The notes under the pieces were generated by a model. That model did no database searches and was not told where the DNA came from. It saw only the letters and a program-made list of their open reading frames with translations. A program made the translations under genes and the position numbers. A stretch of DNA of 64,000 nucleotides from Micromonospora sp. CCTCC AA 2012012 (GTDB taxonomy: Bacteria > Actinomycetota > Actinomycetes > Mycobacteriales > Micromonosporaceae). Positions 9,172 to 17,746 of this stretch are shown piece by piece; within the stretch, counting starts at the first letter, position 1; every line of letters starts with the position of its first letter. The stretch spans positions 5,580,001 to 5,644,000 of the forward strand of contig NZ_CP159342.1 in assembly GCF_040499845.1 (NCBI RefSeq), in the 5' to 3' direction.

Positions 9172-10853
9172 GACGCAGCTCCGGGGATGAGGTCGGCCGG
9201 CAGGTCCACCACGCGGGAGCGGAGCAGCTCGCCGAGCGCCTTGGCCTGCGGGTCAAAGCGGGTGGAGGCGGCCACCCCCTGCCCGAGCAGCCCGTGGAGC
9301 ACGAAGTTGACCGCCCGCAGGTTCGGCAGCTCGTGGCGTTCCACGGTCAGGGTCCGGGTCTCCGGCAGCAGTTCGGCCAGCCGCTCGACGGTGAGCCAGC
9401 CGCGCAGCCAGGCCCAGGTCGCGTCGGTGCGCGCCCAGACGCCCAGGTTGGCGTCCCCGCCCTTGTCGCCGGAGCGCGCCCCGACCAGCTCACCGAGCGG
9501 CCCCCGGCGGGTCGTCGGCGGCTCCGCGACCCCGGTCGACGTCTCCGGTTCCGCCGGGGCCACCCGCGCGGTCCTCGTCGGCGGGGGGATCGGCACCCGC
9601 ACGCCGTCGGGCAGCACCGCGACGTGCGCGACGGCGTCCTGCGGCACGGCGTCGGCGGTGAAGACGCCGTACGGGGTGGCGTCGCCGGGCAACGTGGTCA
9701 GCGTGCAGCCCGGGTAGGAGGCCAGCGCCAGCTCCACCGCCGCCGCCGAGAAGGCCCGCCCGGCCCGCGCCTTGTCACCGTCGCGCAGGTGTACGTGCAG
9801 CAGCGCGCTCGCCGCCTCGGTCTCCGTCGCGTCCGGATGGTCGGTACGGGCCAACGTGAACTCCAGCCCCTCCGTGCCGACCGCCGCCTCGACCTGGCCC
9901 CGGACCAGGGCCGCCTTGGCCGGGATGTCCAGCCCGCAGAGCACGAACGTCATCGCGTTACGGAAGCCGCCGAGGTTGTTGACGCCCACCTTGAGGGTGT
10001 CCGGTGGCGGGGTGCCCCGGACACCGGAGACGCGTACCCGGTCCGGCCCGTCCGGGGTCAGGGTCACCGTGTCCAGCCGGCTCACCACGTCCGGCCCCAG
10101 GTAGGCCGGGCCGCCCACCTCGTAGAGGAGCTGGGCGGTGACGGTCTCCACGGTGACCGCGCCGCCGGTGCCGGGGTGCTTGGTGAGCACCGACGAGCCG
10201 TCCGGGTGCAGCTCGGTGATCGGGAAGCCGGGCCGGTGGCCGCCGTCGGGCAGCTCGGTGAAGAAGCTGAAGTTGCCGCCGGTGACCTGCGCACCGCACT
10301 CGATCAGGTGCCCGGCGACGGTCGCCCCGGCCAGCGCGTCCAGGTCGTCCCGCCCCCAGCCGAAGCGGGCGATGGCCGGCCCGACCGCCAGCGAGGCGTC
10401 GGTGACCCGGCCGGTGACCACCACGTCCGCCCCCGCGTCGAGGCAGGCCGCGATGCCGAACGCGCCGAGGTAGGCGTTGGCGGTGAGCGCGTCGGGACGT
10501 TGGAGGGCGTCGCCCTCGACGTACCCGATGCGGACGGTGAGGCCGAGCCGGTCGGCGAGCGACCCGATCGCGGCGGCCAGGCCGGCCGGGTTGAGCCCGC
10601 CGGCGTTGGTCACGATCCGCACCCCCCGGTCGAGGGCGGTGCCGAGGCAGCCTTCGAGCTGGCGGAGGAAGGTCTTCGCATAGCCGAGTCCCGGGTCGCG
10701 CAGCCGGTCCCGGCCGAGGATCAGCATGGTCAGCTCGGCCAGGTAGTCCCCGGTCAGCACGTCCAGTTCGCCGCCGTCGAGCATCTCCCGCCAGGCGGAG
10801 GAGCGGTCGCCGTAGAAGCCGGAGGCGTTGCCGACGCGCAGCACGCCGCTCAT
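9168..10853 (-). CDS. AtuA-like protein (DUF1446, acyclic terpene utilisation family)
   Basis: 561 residues beginning MSGVLRVGNASGFYGDR. This N-terminus and stretches such as VTNAGGLNPAGLA and DVVVTGRVTDASLAVGP are typical of the DUF1446/AtuA family. A C-terminal region with GARSGDKGGDANLG is also characteristic. The family is named from Pseudomonas acyclic terpene (citronellol/geraniol) degradation, where the exact reaction is not settled. The start at 10853 overlaps the upstream stop by 4 bp; a longer frame to 10934 runs into the previous gene and is not needed. It supports a role of the operon in branched or terpenoid acyl-CoA breakdown. Confidence 0.88.
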   Translation of the reverse strand: MSGVLRVGNASGFYGDRSSAWREMLDGGELDVLTGDYLAELTMLILGRDRLRDPGLGYAKTFLRQLEGCLGTALDRGVRIVTNAGGLNPAGLAAAIGSLADRLGLTVRIGYVEGDALQRPDALTANAYLGAFGIAACLDAGADVVVTGRVTDASLAVGPAIARFGWGRDDLDALAGATVAGHLIECGAQVTGGNFSFFTELPDGGHRPGFPITELHPDGSSVLTKHPGTGGAVTVETVTAQLLYEVGGPAYLGPDVVSRLDTVTLTPDGPDRVRVSGVRGTPPPDTLKVGVNNLGGFRNAMTFVLCGLDIPAKAALVRGQVEAAVGTEGLEFTLARTDHPDATETEAASALLHVHLRDGDKARAGRAFSAAAVELALASYPGCTLTTLPGDATPYGVFTADAVPQDAVAHVAVLPDGVRVPIPPPTRTARVAPAEPETSTGVAEPPTTRRGPLGELVGARSGDKGGDANLGVWARTDATWAWLRGWLTVERLAELLPETRTLTVERHELPNLRAVNFVLHGLLGQGVAASTRFDPQAKALGELLRSRVVDLPADLIPGAAS

Positions 10854-11659
10854 GCCCGGGTCCCCGTACTGCCGGTGGCCGCCTCGCGGCCCGCACCGGG
10901 CGGCCCGGCGAACGCCTGGGCGACGTCCAGCCACGCGTCGGCGGTCGGGCCGGTCGCGGTCAGCGCCAGGTCGGCGCGGTGCCGTCGCTGGGTGACCAGC
11001 AGGCAGAAGTCGAGCGCCGGACCGGTCACCCGGTCGGTCGCCTCCCTCGGCCCGAAGGTCCAGAGGGGACCGTCGGCGCCCGGGGGCGCGGTGAGTTCGA
11101 CCCGGACCGGGTCCGCCGGCACCGCCCGGCCGTGCGCGGCGAAGCCGTGCCCGAGGGTACGGAAGCCGAGGTGGGCGACGTGCCGCAGGCGGGCGGTCGG
11201 GGTACGGGTGACGCCGAGCGCGTCGGCGACGTCCTCGCCGTGCGCCCAGGTCTCCATGATCCGGGCGGTGGTCATCGAGGCGGGTGACATGCGGGTCCCG
11301 TACCAGGGCAGCTTCTCACCGGGTGGGGCGGCGGCGAGGGCCGCGGCGAGCGCGGCCCGGCCGTCCCGCCAGCGGGTCAGCAGGTCGGCGGGCGGGGCGA
11401 GGAAGGACTCGGCCCCGTCGTCGACCAGCCGGGCCGGGTCGGGTGCGGCGAGGACGGAGGCGTAGAAGGCGTCCGGGTCGGTGGCGGCGAGCCCGGCGAC
11501 GTGATCGGTCCAGGCCAGGTGGGCGATCTGGTGGGCCACCGTCCAGCCGGGCGCGGGGGTCTGTCGGGCCCAGTCCTCGGCCGGTAGCCCGCTGACGAGG
11601 GCGTCGAGCTGGTCGGACTCGGCGGCGAGATCCGCGAGCAGAGCGGTCGGGTCGACCAT
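10850..11659 (-). CDS. TIGR03084 family protein, DinB/MDMPI-like fold
   Basis: 269 residues. The N-terminal half has the mycothiol-dependent maleylpyruvate-isomerase-type helical bundle signature: a DWARQTPAPGWTVAHQIAHL segment containing a His positioned for metal binding, and later METWAHGEDVADALG. Such proteins bind a divalent metal and often use mycothiol, the actinobacterial thiol. The substrate is unknown. It is the first structural gene of the operon, 26 bp after the TetR gene, and overlaps the AtuA-like gene by 4 bp. I recall TIGR03084 genes next to AtuA-like genes in other actinomycetes, which supports co-function. Confidence 0.8.
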   Translation of the reverse strand: MVDPTALLADLAAESDQLDALVSGLPAEDWARQTPAPGWTVAHQIAHLAWTDHVAGLAATDPDAFYASVLAAPDPARLVDDGAESFLAPPADLLTRWRDGRAALAAALAAAPPGEKLPWYGTRMSPASMTTARIMETWAHGEDVADALGVTRTPTARLRHVAHLGFRTLGHGFAAHGRAVPADPVRVELTAPPGADGPLWTFGPREATDRVTGPALDFCLLVTQRRHRADLALTATGPTADAWLDVAQAFAGPPGAGREAATGSTGTRA

Positions 11660-11685
11660 GGTGCCTCCGGGCTGGGGTGGGCCGG

Positions 11686-12402
11686 TCAGGGGCGTTCGGG
11701 TCGGTGCGGGTCGGCGCCGGAAGGCCCGGGCGCGGCCGGCTCGGTGGCTGTCCGGTCCGGGTCGGTCGGGTCGGTGGCTGTGGGGTCGGCGGCGGTGTCG
11801 GGGGTGAGCAGGGTGGCGAGCTGGCGTTTCCAGGTGTGCAGCAGGGCGGTACGCCGGGGGGAGTCGTCGCTGAGCAGGTTGGCCACCCCCAGCCCGCGGA
11901 GCAGGTCGAGGGTGGCCTGCACCGCCTCGCGGACGCCGGGGCGGCGTTCGTCCACGCCGAGCAGTTCGACGGTGAGCCGGTGCATCTCCCGGCCCACGGT
12001 GGCCTCCAGCGGCACCAGCGCGTCGCGCAGCTCGGCGTCGGTGCGGGCGGCGACCCAGAGTTCGAGGGCGGCGACGAAGAGCGGCCCGGTGAAGGCCGCA
12101 CCGAGCAGGTCGATCACCCGGTCCAGCCGTTGCGGGCCGGCCGGCAGGGCGTCCGCCTCGGTGCGCAGCTCCACCGCCCGGCGCTCGGCGAGGTGGGCGA
12201 CGGCGGCGGTGACCAGGGCGGCTTTGGTGGGGTAGTGGTGCAGCTGCGCGCCCCGGGAGACGCCGGCCCGGGCGGCCACCACGGTGGTCGTGGTGCCGGA
12301 CCAGCCGTGCTCCACCAGGCACTCGACGGTCGCCTCCAGCAGCCGGGCCTGGGTGGCGCGGCTGCGCTCCTGCTGCGGGACGCGAGTCGATGCGGTCGGC
12401 AC
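11686..12402 (-). CDS. TetR family regulator of the acyl-CoA catabolic operon
   Basis: 238 residues. The helix-turn-helix region reads TTVVAARAGVSRGAQLHHYP near residue 50, a TetR signature. The last ~30 residues are a Thr/Asp/Pro repeat tail (DPTATDPTDPDRTATE), likely disordered. Start: a GTG at 12402 giving VPTASTRVPQQERSRA is preferred; the frame stays open to 12480, but that region holds a perfect palindrome better read as an operator. As the first gene of the minus-strand operon it probably controls itself and the six genes that follow, with an acyl-CoA pathway intermediate as a plausible ligand. Confidence 0.82.
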   Translation of the reverse strand: MPTASTRVPQQERSRATQARLLEATVECLVEHGWSGTTTTVVAARAGVSRGAQLHHYPTKAALVTAAVAHLAERRAVELRTEADALPAGPQRLDRVIDLLGAAFTGPLFVAALELWVAARTDAELRDALVPLEATVGREMHRLTVELLGVDERRPGVREAVQATLDLLRGLGVANLLSDDSPRRTALLHTWKRQLATLLTPDTAADPTATDPTDPDRTATEPAAPGPSGADPHRPERP

Positions 12403-12430
12403 GGGGACAGCGTCCCGCCCGTGAAACAAA

Positions 12431-12442
12431 CAGTCAAGACTG
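12431..12442. promoter_or_regulatory. Palindromic site upstream of the operon TetR gene
   Basis: CAGTCAAGACTG is a perfect 5+2+5 palindrome in an AT-rich island (12425-12450), unusual in this GC-rich sequence. It lies 29 bp upstream of the proposed GTG. The minus strand also reads TTGACT here, which could serve as a -35 box, so a bound TetR would block transcription. Inference only. Confidence 0.5.
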
Positions 12443-12533
12443 ACTTTTTTCGAGCCCGCTCCCGGGCCGTAATCCGACACCCTCGGGCGGGCCCTTTCCG
12501 CGATACTGTCCTCCGTTCACGGGGAGGCACGAC

Positions 12534-14570
12534 ATGGATGAATTCGTGCTGGTCGGCGGGTCCGGTTTCCTGGGCACGGCGACCGCCGAGGCACTGCGGG
12601 CGGCCGGTGCGCGGGTGACCACGGTGGACCGGCACCCGCCGGCCCGGACGTCCGCCGGCGGTCCCGACTGGCTCCGCGCCGACCTGCTGGTCGACGACCC
12701 GCCCGAGCTGCCGCCCGGACTCGTCGTGGTGCTGCTCGGCGCGAGCGACCCGCGCCCCCGCCGCCCCTGGACGCTGCCACTGGAGAACGCGATCAGCACC
12801 GCCCGGCTGCTGCCCCGGCTCACCGGGCGACAGGTCGTGCTCACCTCCTCCGTCGAGGTCTACGGCGCCGCGGCCGGCCCGCTGACCGAGGAGACCCCGC
12901 CCGGGCTGCCGTGGACCGTCGAGGAACTCGACCGCTGGTGCGTCCGGGCCCGCGAGCTGGCCCGGACGCCCTGCCCGCCCTGGCGGGCCGCCCCGCTGGC
13001 CCGGGAACTGGCCGACGCCGATCCCACCGGCCGGTGGACGTACGCGCTGGCGAAGCTCGCCCAGGAACGGCTCGTCGCCGACGCGGTCGACCCCGCCCGG
13101 CTCACGGTGCTCCGGCTCGCGAACGTCTTCGGCGTCGGGCAGGACCGGGTCGTCACCCGGCTGGCCCGCCGGGCCCGGCAGGGGCTGCCGCTGCCGGTCA
13201 CCGCGGAGACCGTACGCAGCTTCCTCCCCGCCGACGCCCTGGCCCGGATGCTGCTCGACGGGATCGATCCCGGGGTCTGGAACGTCGGCGGTGAGCCGGT
13301 GCCGCTGGCCGACCTCGCCACCGGGCTCCGCGACCTGTGCGGCTCGTCGTCCCCGCTGGTCACCATGCCCCGCCGGACGCCGGACAGCTCCGGCCTGGTG
13401 GTCACCGACCGGCTCGCCGCCGCCGGGCACCGGATCGGCCCGCTCCGCCCGCACCTGGCGAAGCTGGTCGCCGAGCTGGACGACGAACCGGCGCCGCTGT
13501 TCCGGCCGCCGCTGCCGGTCGTCGTACCGCCGCCACCGGCGCAGCCCGACCTGGTGGCGGCCCGCCAGCAGGAGGCGCTGCTCAGCGGCGAGGTCAAGCA
13601 CGGCAACCGGTGGACCCGGGAGCTGACCGAACGACTCGGCAAGGAGCTGGAACTCGACGACGAGCACCGGGTGCTGGTCACCGCCTCGGGCACCGCCGCG
13701 CTGCGGATCATGGTGGCCGCCACCGTCGGCCCGGCCCGCCCCGGCGACGTGGCGGTGCTGCCGTCGTACACCTTCCCGGCCACCGCCGAGATCCTGGTCC
13801 AACTCGGGTACGCGCTGCGCTTCGTCGACGTGGACGCGGTGACCTGGACGCTGGACCCGGTGGGCGTCGCGGCGGCGATCGACCGGGGCGGGGTACGGCT
13901 GGTGCTCGCCGTCGACACCTTCGGCAACCCGTGCGACTATCCGGCGCTGCGGGCGGTCTGCGAGCCCGCCGGGGTGGCGCTGCTGGCCGACTCCGCCGCC
14001 GCCCTCGGCAGCCTGCACCAGGGGCGACCGGTGGCGCAGCAGGCGCTGGCCCACTCGTACTCGATGAGCTTCGCCAAGGTGGTCTCGGCCGGCGGGGCCG
14101 GCGGCGCGCTGGTGCTGCCCGCCGACGCCGCCGAGACGGTGCTCGCCTCGCCGGCCGGCTGGACCCGCTCCGAGCTGATGAGCGAGCTGCCCGCCGTCGT
14201 CGCGGTCGACCAGCTCGCCGAGCTGGACACGCTGGTCCGGTGCCGGGCCGAGGTGGCCGAGGTGTACGCGGCCGCCGCCCGCACCCTGCCGGTGCGGTTC
14301 CAGCAGGTCCGCCCCGGCGACCGGCACTGCTGGGTGCACTGGGTGGCCCTGCTCGCCGACCGGGACCGGGTGGGCAGGGAGCTGGCCGCCCTCGGCGTGC
14401 AGACCAAGCCCTACTTCGCGGCGGTCCACCGGGGCCCGCTGGGCGGCGGTGAGCACCTGCCGGTGACCGAGCGGCTCGACGCCGAGGCACTCGCCCTGCC
14501 GATGTCGTCGGAACTCACCGTGGAACAGGCGGAACGGGTCGTCGCCGCGCTACGCCACTGCCTGCGCTGA
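12534..14570 (+). CDS. Fusion protein: NAD-dependent epimerase/dehydratase + DegT-type aminotransferase
   Basis: 678 residues with two enzyme domains. Residues 1-315 are an extended SDR: GGSGFLG at 8-14, LTSSVEVYG at 103-111, and the catalytic pair Tyr170/Lys174 in YALAK. A Pro-rich linker (316-340) leads to a DegT/DnrJ/EryC1 PLP aminotransferase (341-678): PSYTFPATAEI near 410, ADSAAALGS with Asp486, and SFAKVVSAGGAGG with the probable PLP lysine Lys515. A sugar or cyclitol oxidised by the SDR half could be aminated by the second half. It converges on the operon at 14594-18208, which supplies methyltransferases, a radical SAM enzyme and a glycosyltransferase. The exact product is unknown. 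Confidence 0.88.
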   Translation: MDEFVLVGGSGFLGTATAEALRAAGARVTTVDRHPPARTSAGGPDWLRADLLVDDPPELPPGLVVVLLGASDPRPRRPWTLPLENAISTARLLPRLTGRQVVLTSSVEVYGAAAGPLTEETPPGLPWTVEELDRWCVRARELARTPCPPWRAAPLARELADADPTGRWTYALAKLAQERLVADAVDPARLTVLRLANVFGVGQDRVVTRLARRARQGLPLPVTAETVRSFLPADALARMLLDGIDPGVWNVGGEPVPLADLATGLRDLCGSSSPLVTMPRRTPDSSGLVVTDRLAAAGHRIGPLRPHLAKLVAELDDEPAPLFRPPLPVVVPPPPAQPDLVAARQQEALLSGEVKHGNRWTRELTERLGKELELDDEHRVLVTASGTAALRIMVAATVGPARPGDVAVLPSYTFPATAEILVQLGYALRFVDVDAVTWTLDPVGVAAAIDRGGVRLVLAVDTFGNPCDYPALRAVCEPAGVALLADSAAALGSLHQGRPVAQQALAHSYSMSFAKVVSAGGAGGALVLPADAAETVLASPAGWTRSELMSELPAVVAVDQLAELDTLVRCRAEVAEVYAAAARTLPVRFQQVRPGDRHCWVHWVALLADRDRVGRELAALGVQTKPYFAAVHRGPLGGGEHLPVTERLDAEALALPMSSELTVEQAERVVAALRHCLR

Positions 14571-14593
14571 GCCGGCCGGCGCGGCCCGGGCGG

Positions 14594-15364
14594 TCAGGTC
14601 GGAGGGCGGCGGCCGGTCACCAGGAGTTGCTTGCCGGCGTCGGCGAGGACCGGCTCGTCGCCCAGCCGACGCTCCACCGCCAGCAGTGCGTTCCGGTCGG
14701 TCGCCAGCCGCCCGGTCAGCCCCGCCCGGCCCAGCGGCGCGGCGCTGACCAGCAGGCCGGCGCTGCGCACCCCGACCAGGCCGGCGGCGGCGAACGCGGC
14801 CTCCAACCGGGCCCGGTCCAGCAGGTGCAGGTCGGCGGCGTGCCCCGCGGAGCGCCACACGCCCCGCCGCCGGGCCAGCCGCTCCAGCGCCTCGTCGTGC
14901 CGGCCGACACCCAGCAGTTCCAGCACCAGGCCCATCAGCGAGTCGACCAGCACGGCCAGCACGCCGCCCGGGCGCAGCCAGCCGGCCAGGTGCGCCACCG
15001 CCCGCTCCGGGTCGGCGGTGTACTGGAGGGAACCCATCGCCAGCACCGCGCCGGCCGTGGCGGGCAACGTCACCTCCGTCATCGAGCCCTCGACCAGAGT
15101 GAAGCCGGGACCGGGCGGGCGGCGGCGCAGCTCGGCGACCATCCCCGGCGCCTGCTCCACGCCGGTGACCGGGTGGCCGAGGTCGAGCAGCCGGCGCGCC
15201 CAGCGGCCCACCCCGCAGCCCGCGTCCACCACCGGACCGTCCGGCGGCAGCAGTGCCGCCACCCGCTCCCAGGCCAGGTCGTCGTACGCGCGCCGGTGCG
15301 GCACCGCGAAGTGCTCCTCGTAGCCGGGGGCCAGCGCGTCGTAGAGCGGCTGGCTCGGGCGCAT
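14594..15364 (-). CDS. SAM-dependent class I methyltransferase
   Basis: 256 residues starting MRPSQPLYDALAPGYEEHF. Motif I is VVDAGCGVGRWARRLL (SAM-binding), followed by VTGVEQAPGMV and the motif AVLAMGSLQYTADPERAV, a standard methyltransf_11/25 fold. It begins 4 bp after the stop of the radical SAM gene, so it is the last gene of a five-gene minus-strand operon. It could methylate a small molecule or glycan. Acceptor unknown. Confidence 0.85.
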   Translation of the reverse strand: MRPSQPLYDALAPGYEEHFAVPHRRAYDDLAWERVAALLPPDGPVVDAGCGVGRWARRLLDLGHPVTGVEQAPGMVAELRRRPPGPGFTLVEGSMTEVTLPATAGAVLAMGSLQYTADPERAVAHLAGWLRPGGVLAVLVDSLMGLVLELLGVGRHDEALERLARRRGVWRSAGHAADLHLLDRARLEAAFAAAGLVGVRSAGLLVSAAPLGRAGLTGRLATDRNALLAVERRLGDEPVLADAGKQLLVTGRRPPT

Positions 15365-15368
15365 CGGC

Positions 15369-16442
15369 TCAGACAAGGCTGCGCCGACCGCGTCGCCACT
15401 GCCGGTCGGCCAGGTAGGTGCCCGGTCGCCAGCGCAGGTTGAGGCTGTAGTTGCTGCCGCAGCCGACGCACTCCTTGCGGAACAGCCGCTCGTGCTCGGC
15501 GCGGTATTCCGGGGCGTCGACGATCTCGGCGATCGGGCGCTGGCGTACCGACGCGGTCGGGTCGTGCGCCCAGCAGCCGCCGATCTCACCCCGGGAGTGG
15601 ATCATCAGCTTGAGCTGCGACTCGGCGCAGGGCAGGTCGCGTTGCAGCAGGTCGTCGAAGTGCCCGCGCAGGTACCGCAGCTCCGAGTAGCGGGGCAGCC
15701 AGCGCCGGTCGGCCCGGGCCATCGCCTCCAGCTGCGCCAGCGCCGCGTCGAGCCGGTCACCGGCCACCTCGGTCTGCCCGGTGACCGCCTCGGTGCGGAA
15801 CAGGAACGTCCGATCGGTGACCAGGTTGAGATAGAGCGTCACGCCCAGCTCCTGGGCCAGCGCCGCGATGCCGGGCAGGCTCTCCACGTTGTCCCGCATC
15901 ACGGTGAAGTTCATCCGTACCTTCAGGCCGAGCCGGTCGCGCTGCGCGATCAGGTTCCGCAGGTGCCGGGTGGTCGTGTCGAAGGCGCCGAGCCGACCCC
16001 GGATCCGGTCGTGCACCAGGGCCGTCGGGCCGTCGACCGAGACGTTGAAGCTGCGTACGCCCGCGGCGAAGACCTGCTTCAGCACGACCGGGGTGAGCCG
16101 GATGCCGTTGGTGTTCAGGTGCAGGTGACGCACCCCCACCTTCCGGGCGTACGCCATCAGCTCCAGCGCGTCCGGCCGGATCAGCGGCTCCCCGCCGGTG
16201 AAGTTGACCTTGTGGATGCGCAGCGCGACGAGCTGGCGCAGCACGTCCCGCCACTCCTCGGTGGAGAGCTCGCCCTTGGTGTTGCTGGTCCAGCAGCCGC
16301 AGCTCGTGCAGCGCAGGTTGCAGTTGTCGGTGAGGAACAGCTCGGCGACCAGCGGCCGGACGTGCAGCCGGGGCGCGACCCGCTCCTTGACGGCGAGCCG
16401 GCCGAAGAACCAGGCCAGCCGCGCGGTGTCGGTGACGCTCAC
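15369..16442 (-). CDS. Radical SAM protein with a SPASM/twitch-like C-terminus
   Basis: 357 residues. CNLRCTSC gives the three cluster-binding cysteines at about 41, 45 and 48, followed by TGGEPLI (about 82-88) for SAM binding and LNTNGIRLTP. The C-terminus has further cysteines (PCAE, GGCW, ECVGCGSNY) spaced as in a single auxiliary Fe-S cluster domain. Such proteins oxidise or rearrange peptides or aminocyclitols and sugars. The GTG at 16442 has GGAGG 5 bases upstream. It lies between two methyltransferase genes, and no precursor-peptide gene is evident beside it, so a small-molecule or glycan substrate is more likely than a peptide. Not assignable further. Confidence 0.87.
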   Translation of the reverse strand: MSVTDTARLAWFFGRLAVKERVAPRLHVRPLVAELFLTDNCNLRCTSCGCWTSNTKGELSTEEWRDVLRQLVALRIHKVNFTGGEPLIRPDALELMAYARKVGVRHLHLNTNGIRLTPVVLKQVFAAGVRSFNVSVDGPTALVHDRIRGRLGAFDTTTRHLRNLIAQRDRLGLKVRMNFTVMRDNVESLPGIAALAQELGVTLYLNLVTDRTFLFRTEAVTGQTEVAGDRLDAALAQLEAMARADRRWLPRYSELRYLRGHFDDLLQRDLPCAESQLKLMIHSRGEIGGCWAHDPTASVRQRPIAEIVDAPEYRAEHERLFRKECVGCGSNYSLNLRWRPGTYLADRQWRRGRRSLV

Positions 16443-16470
16443 GGCAGCCTCCGGGAGGTGTGGACGGTGC

Positions 16471-17253
16471 TCACGGCAGCCGCCGGGCGGCGACGAAGAG
16501 GTTGGCCGAGCGGAACAGCCGGCCGTCGAGGTGGATGCCGCGTTCCAGCAGGCGGCGCAGCGGACCGCCGGTGAGCAGCGCGGGGATCTGCAACCAGCGC
16601 CAGAACAGGTTCGCCCCGGTGACCGTGGTCGGCGCGAAGCCCGCCGCGCGCAGCAGGTCGAGCAGGTCGGCCGTGCGGTAGTTGGTGTGCCGGTCCCGGC
16701 CGACCGACATGTCCCCGCGCAGGTCGTCGGAGAGGTCGGCGAACCGGCGGTGCCACACCTCGGTGCCGAACCGCCACGAGTAGATCCGGCGGTGCAGCCG
16801 GGGGAAGTCGAACTTGGCATTGTCCGGGTCGAGAAAGCTGAAGACGTGCCGGCGCGGCACGGTGAGCACCAGCAGCCCGCCGGGGGCGAGCACCCGGTGC
16901 GCCTCGGCGAGCAGCGCCGCCTCGTCGGGCACGTGCTCCAGCACGTCCAGCAGGCTGACCGAGTCGAAGCGGCCGTCCTCGAACGGCAGCGGTCGGCCCA
17001 CCCGCAGCCGGTGCAGTGGCAGGTCCGGGTGGCGGGCGGCCAGCCCGGCGAGGTAGCCGGGGTGCGGGTCGGCGCCCTCGCAGGCCGGGCCGCCCTGTTG
17101 GTGCAGCACGGCGAGGAAGTCGCCGGGACCGCAGCCCAGGTCGAGGTGCCGGCCGGTACGACCGGCGAGGTGCGCCCAGGCGAAGGCGTACCGGCGCAGC
17201 GGGTGGGTGGCGAAGGGCGACCGGCGGGTCAGCTCGGCGGCGGCCCGGCTCAT
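16471..17253 (-). CDS. SAM-dependent methyltransferase
   Basis: 260 residues starting MSRAAAELTRRSPFATHPLR. SAM-binding motif I HLDLGCGPGDFLAVL, then the acidic/post-I region SVSLLDVLEHVPDEAALL and LAPGGLLVLTVPRRH. These are typical of Methyltransf_11/23 proteins of polysaccharide and lipid-linked sugar loci. The ATG overlaps the stop of the Alg13-like gene by 4 bp, so the two are translated together. Acceptor unknown. Confidence 0.85.
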   Translation of the reverse strand: MSRAAAELTRRSPFATHPLRRYAFAWAHLAGRTGRHLDLGCGPGDFLAVLHQQGGPACEGADPHPGYLAGLAARHPDLPLHRLRVGRPLPFEDGRFDSVSLLDVLEHVPDEAALLAEAHRVLAPGGLLVLTVPRRHVFSFLDPDNAKFDFPRLHRRIYSWRFGTEVWHRRFADLSDDLRGDMSVGRDRHTNYRTADLLDLLRAAGFAPTTVTGANLFWRWLQIPALLTGGPLRRLLERGIHLDGRLFRSANLFVAARRLP

Positions 17254-17744
17254 CGGACCAGCCGGGCGCAGAGCGCGTCCAGGGTGTCGACCAGCCGCTG
17301 GTCGTCGACCGCGCCGGGCAGCGGGCGTTCGGCGAGCAGCCGACGCTGCTCGGCGGAGTGCGCGGCCACCACGGCCGGCAGGTCGGCCACGTCCCACACG
17401 GCGAGCACCCGGCCCGAGCGCTCCTCCTCGCGCAGGTACGCCACCTGGTGGTCGTTGCCCATCTCGCCCCGCGCCGCCTCCCGGGCCACCGCGACCGGCA
17501 CCCGACCGAGCCGCTGGACCAGACGTACGGTGTTCCCGGCGTGGGTGATCACCACGTCGGCGCCGGCCAGCCGCTCCCGCAGCTCGTCCAGGGGCAGGAA
17601 CGCCGCGTGCGGGCAGGGCGGCACCACGGTCGAGGTGCCGGTCTGGACGAACACCTCGTGCGCGGCGCAGAGCGGCGCGACGGCACCGACCAGCCGGTCG
17701 AACGGCCACGGCCCCATGCCGACGGTCACCAGGACACGTGCCAC
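17250..17744 (-). CDS. Alg13/PssE-like glycosyltransferase subunit (GT28 C-terminal domain)
   Basis: 164 residues: a single GT28 C-terminal Rossmann domain starting VARVLVTVGMGPWPFDRLV. THAGNTVRLVQRLGRVPVAV corresponds to the nucleotide-sugar loop of MurG/Alg13, and DHQVAYLREEE matches the following conserved helix. Proteins this short act only with a separate membrane-anchored acceptor subunit, here encoded 2 bp upstream. GTG 17744 is the most plausible start. Expected activity: sugar transfer from a UDP-sugar (often GlcNAc-type) to a lipid-linked or small acceptor. Confidence 0.8.
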   Translation of the reverse strand: MARVLVTVGMGPWPFDRLVGAVAPLCAAHEVFVQTGTSTVVPPCPHAAFLPLDELRERLAGADVVITHAGNTVRLVQRLGRVPVAVAREAARGEMGNDHQVAYLREEERSGRVLAVWDVADLPAVVAAHSAEQRRLLAERPLPGAVDDQRLVDTLDALCARLVR

Positions 17745-17746
17745 GG

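Noticed and set aside
10850..12322. Long 490-residue version of the TIGR03084 protein
   Set aside because: The upstream part is the antisense/other-frame shadow of the TetR gene; start at 11659 gives the family's normal length.
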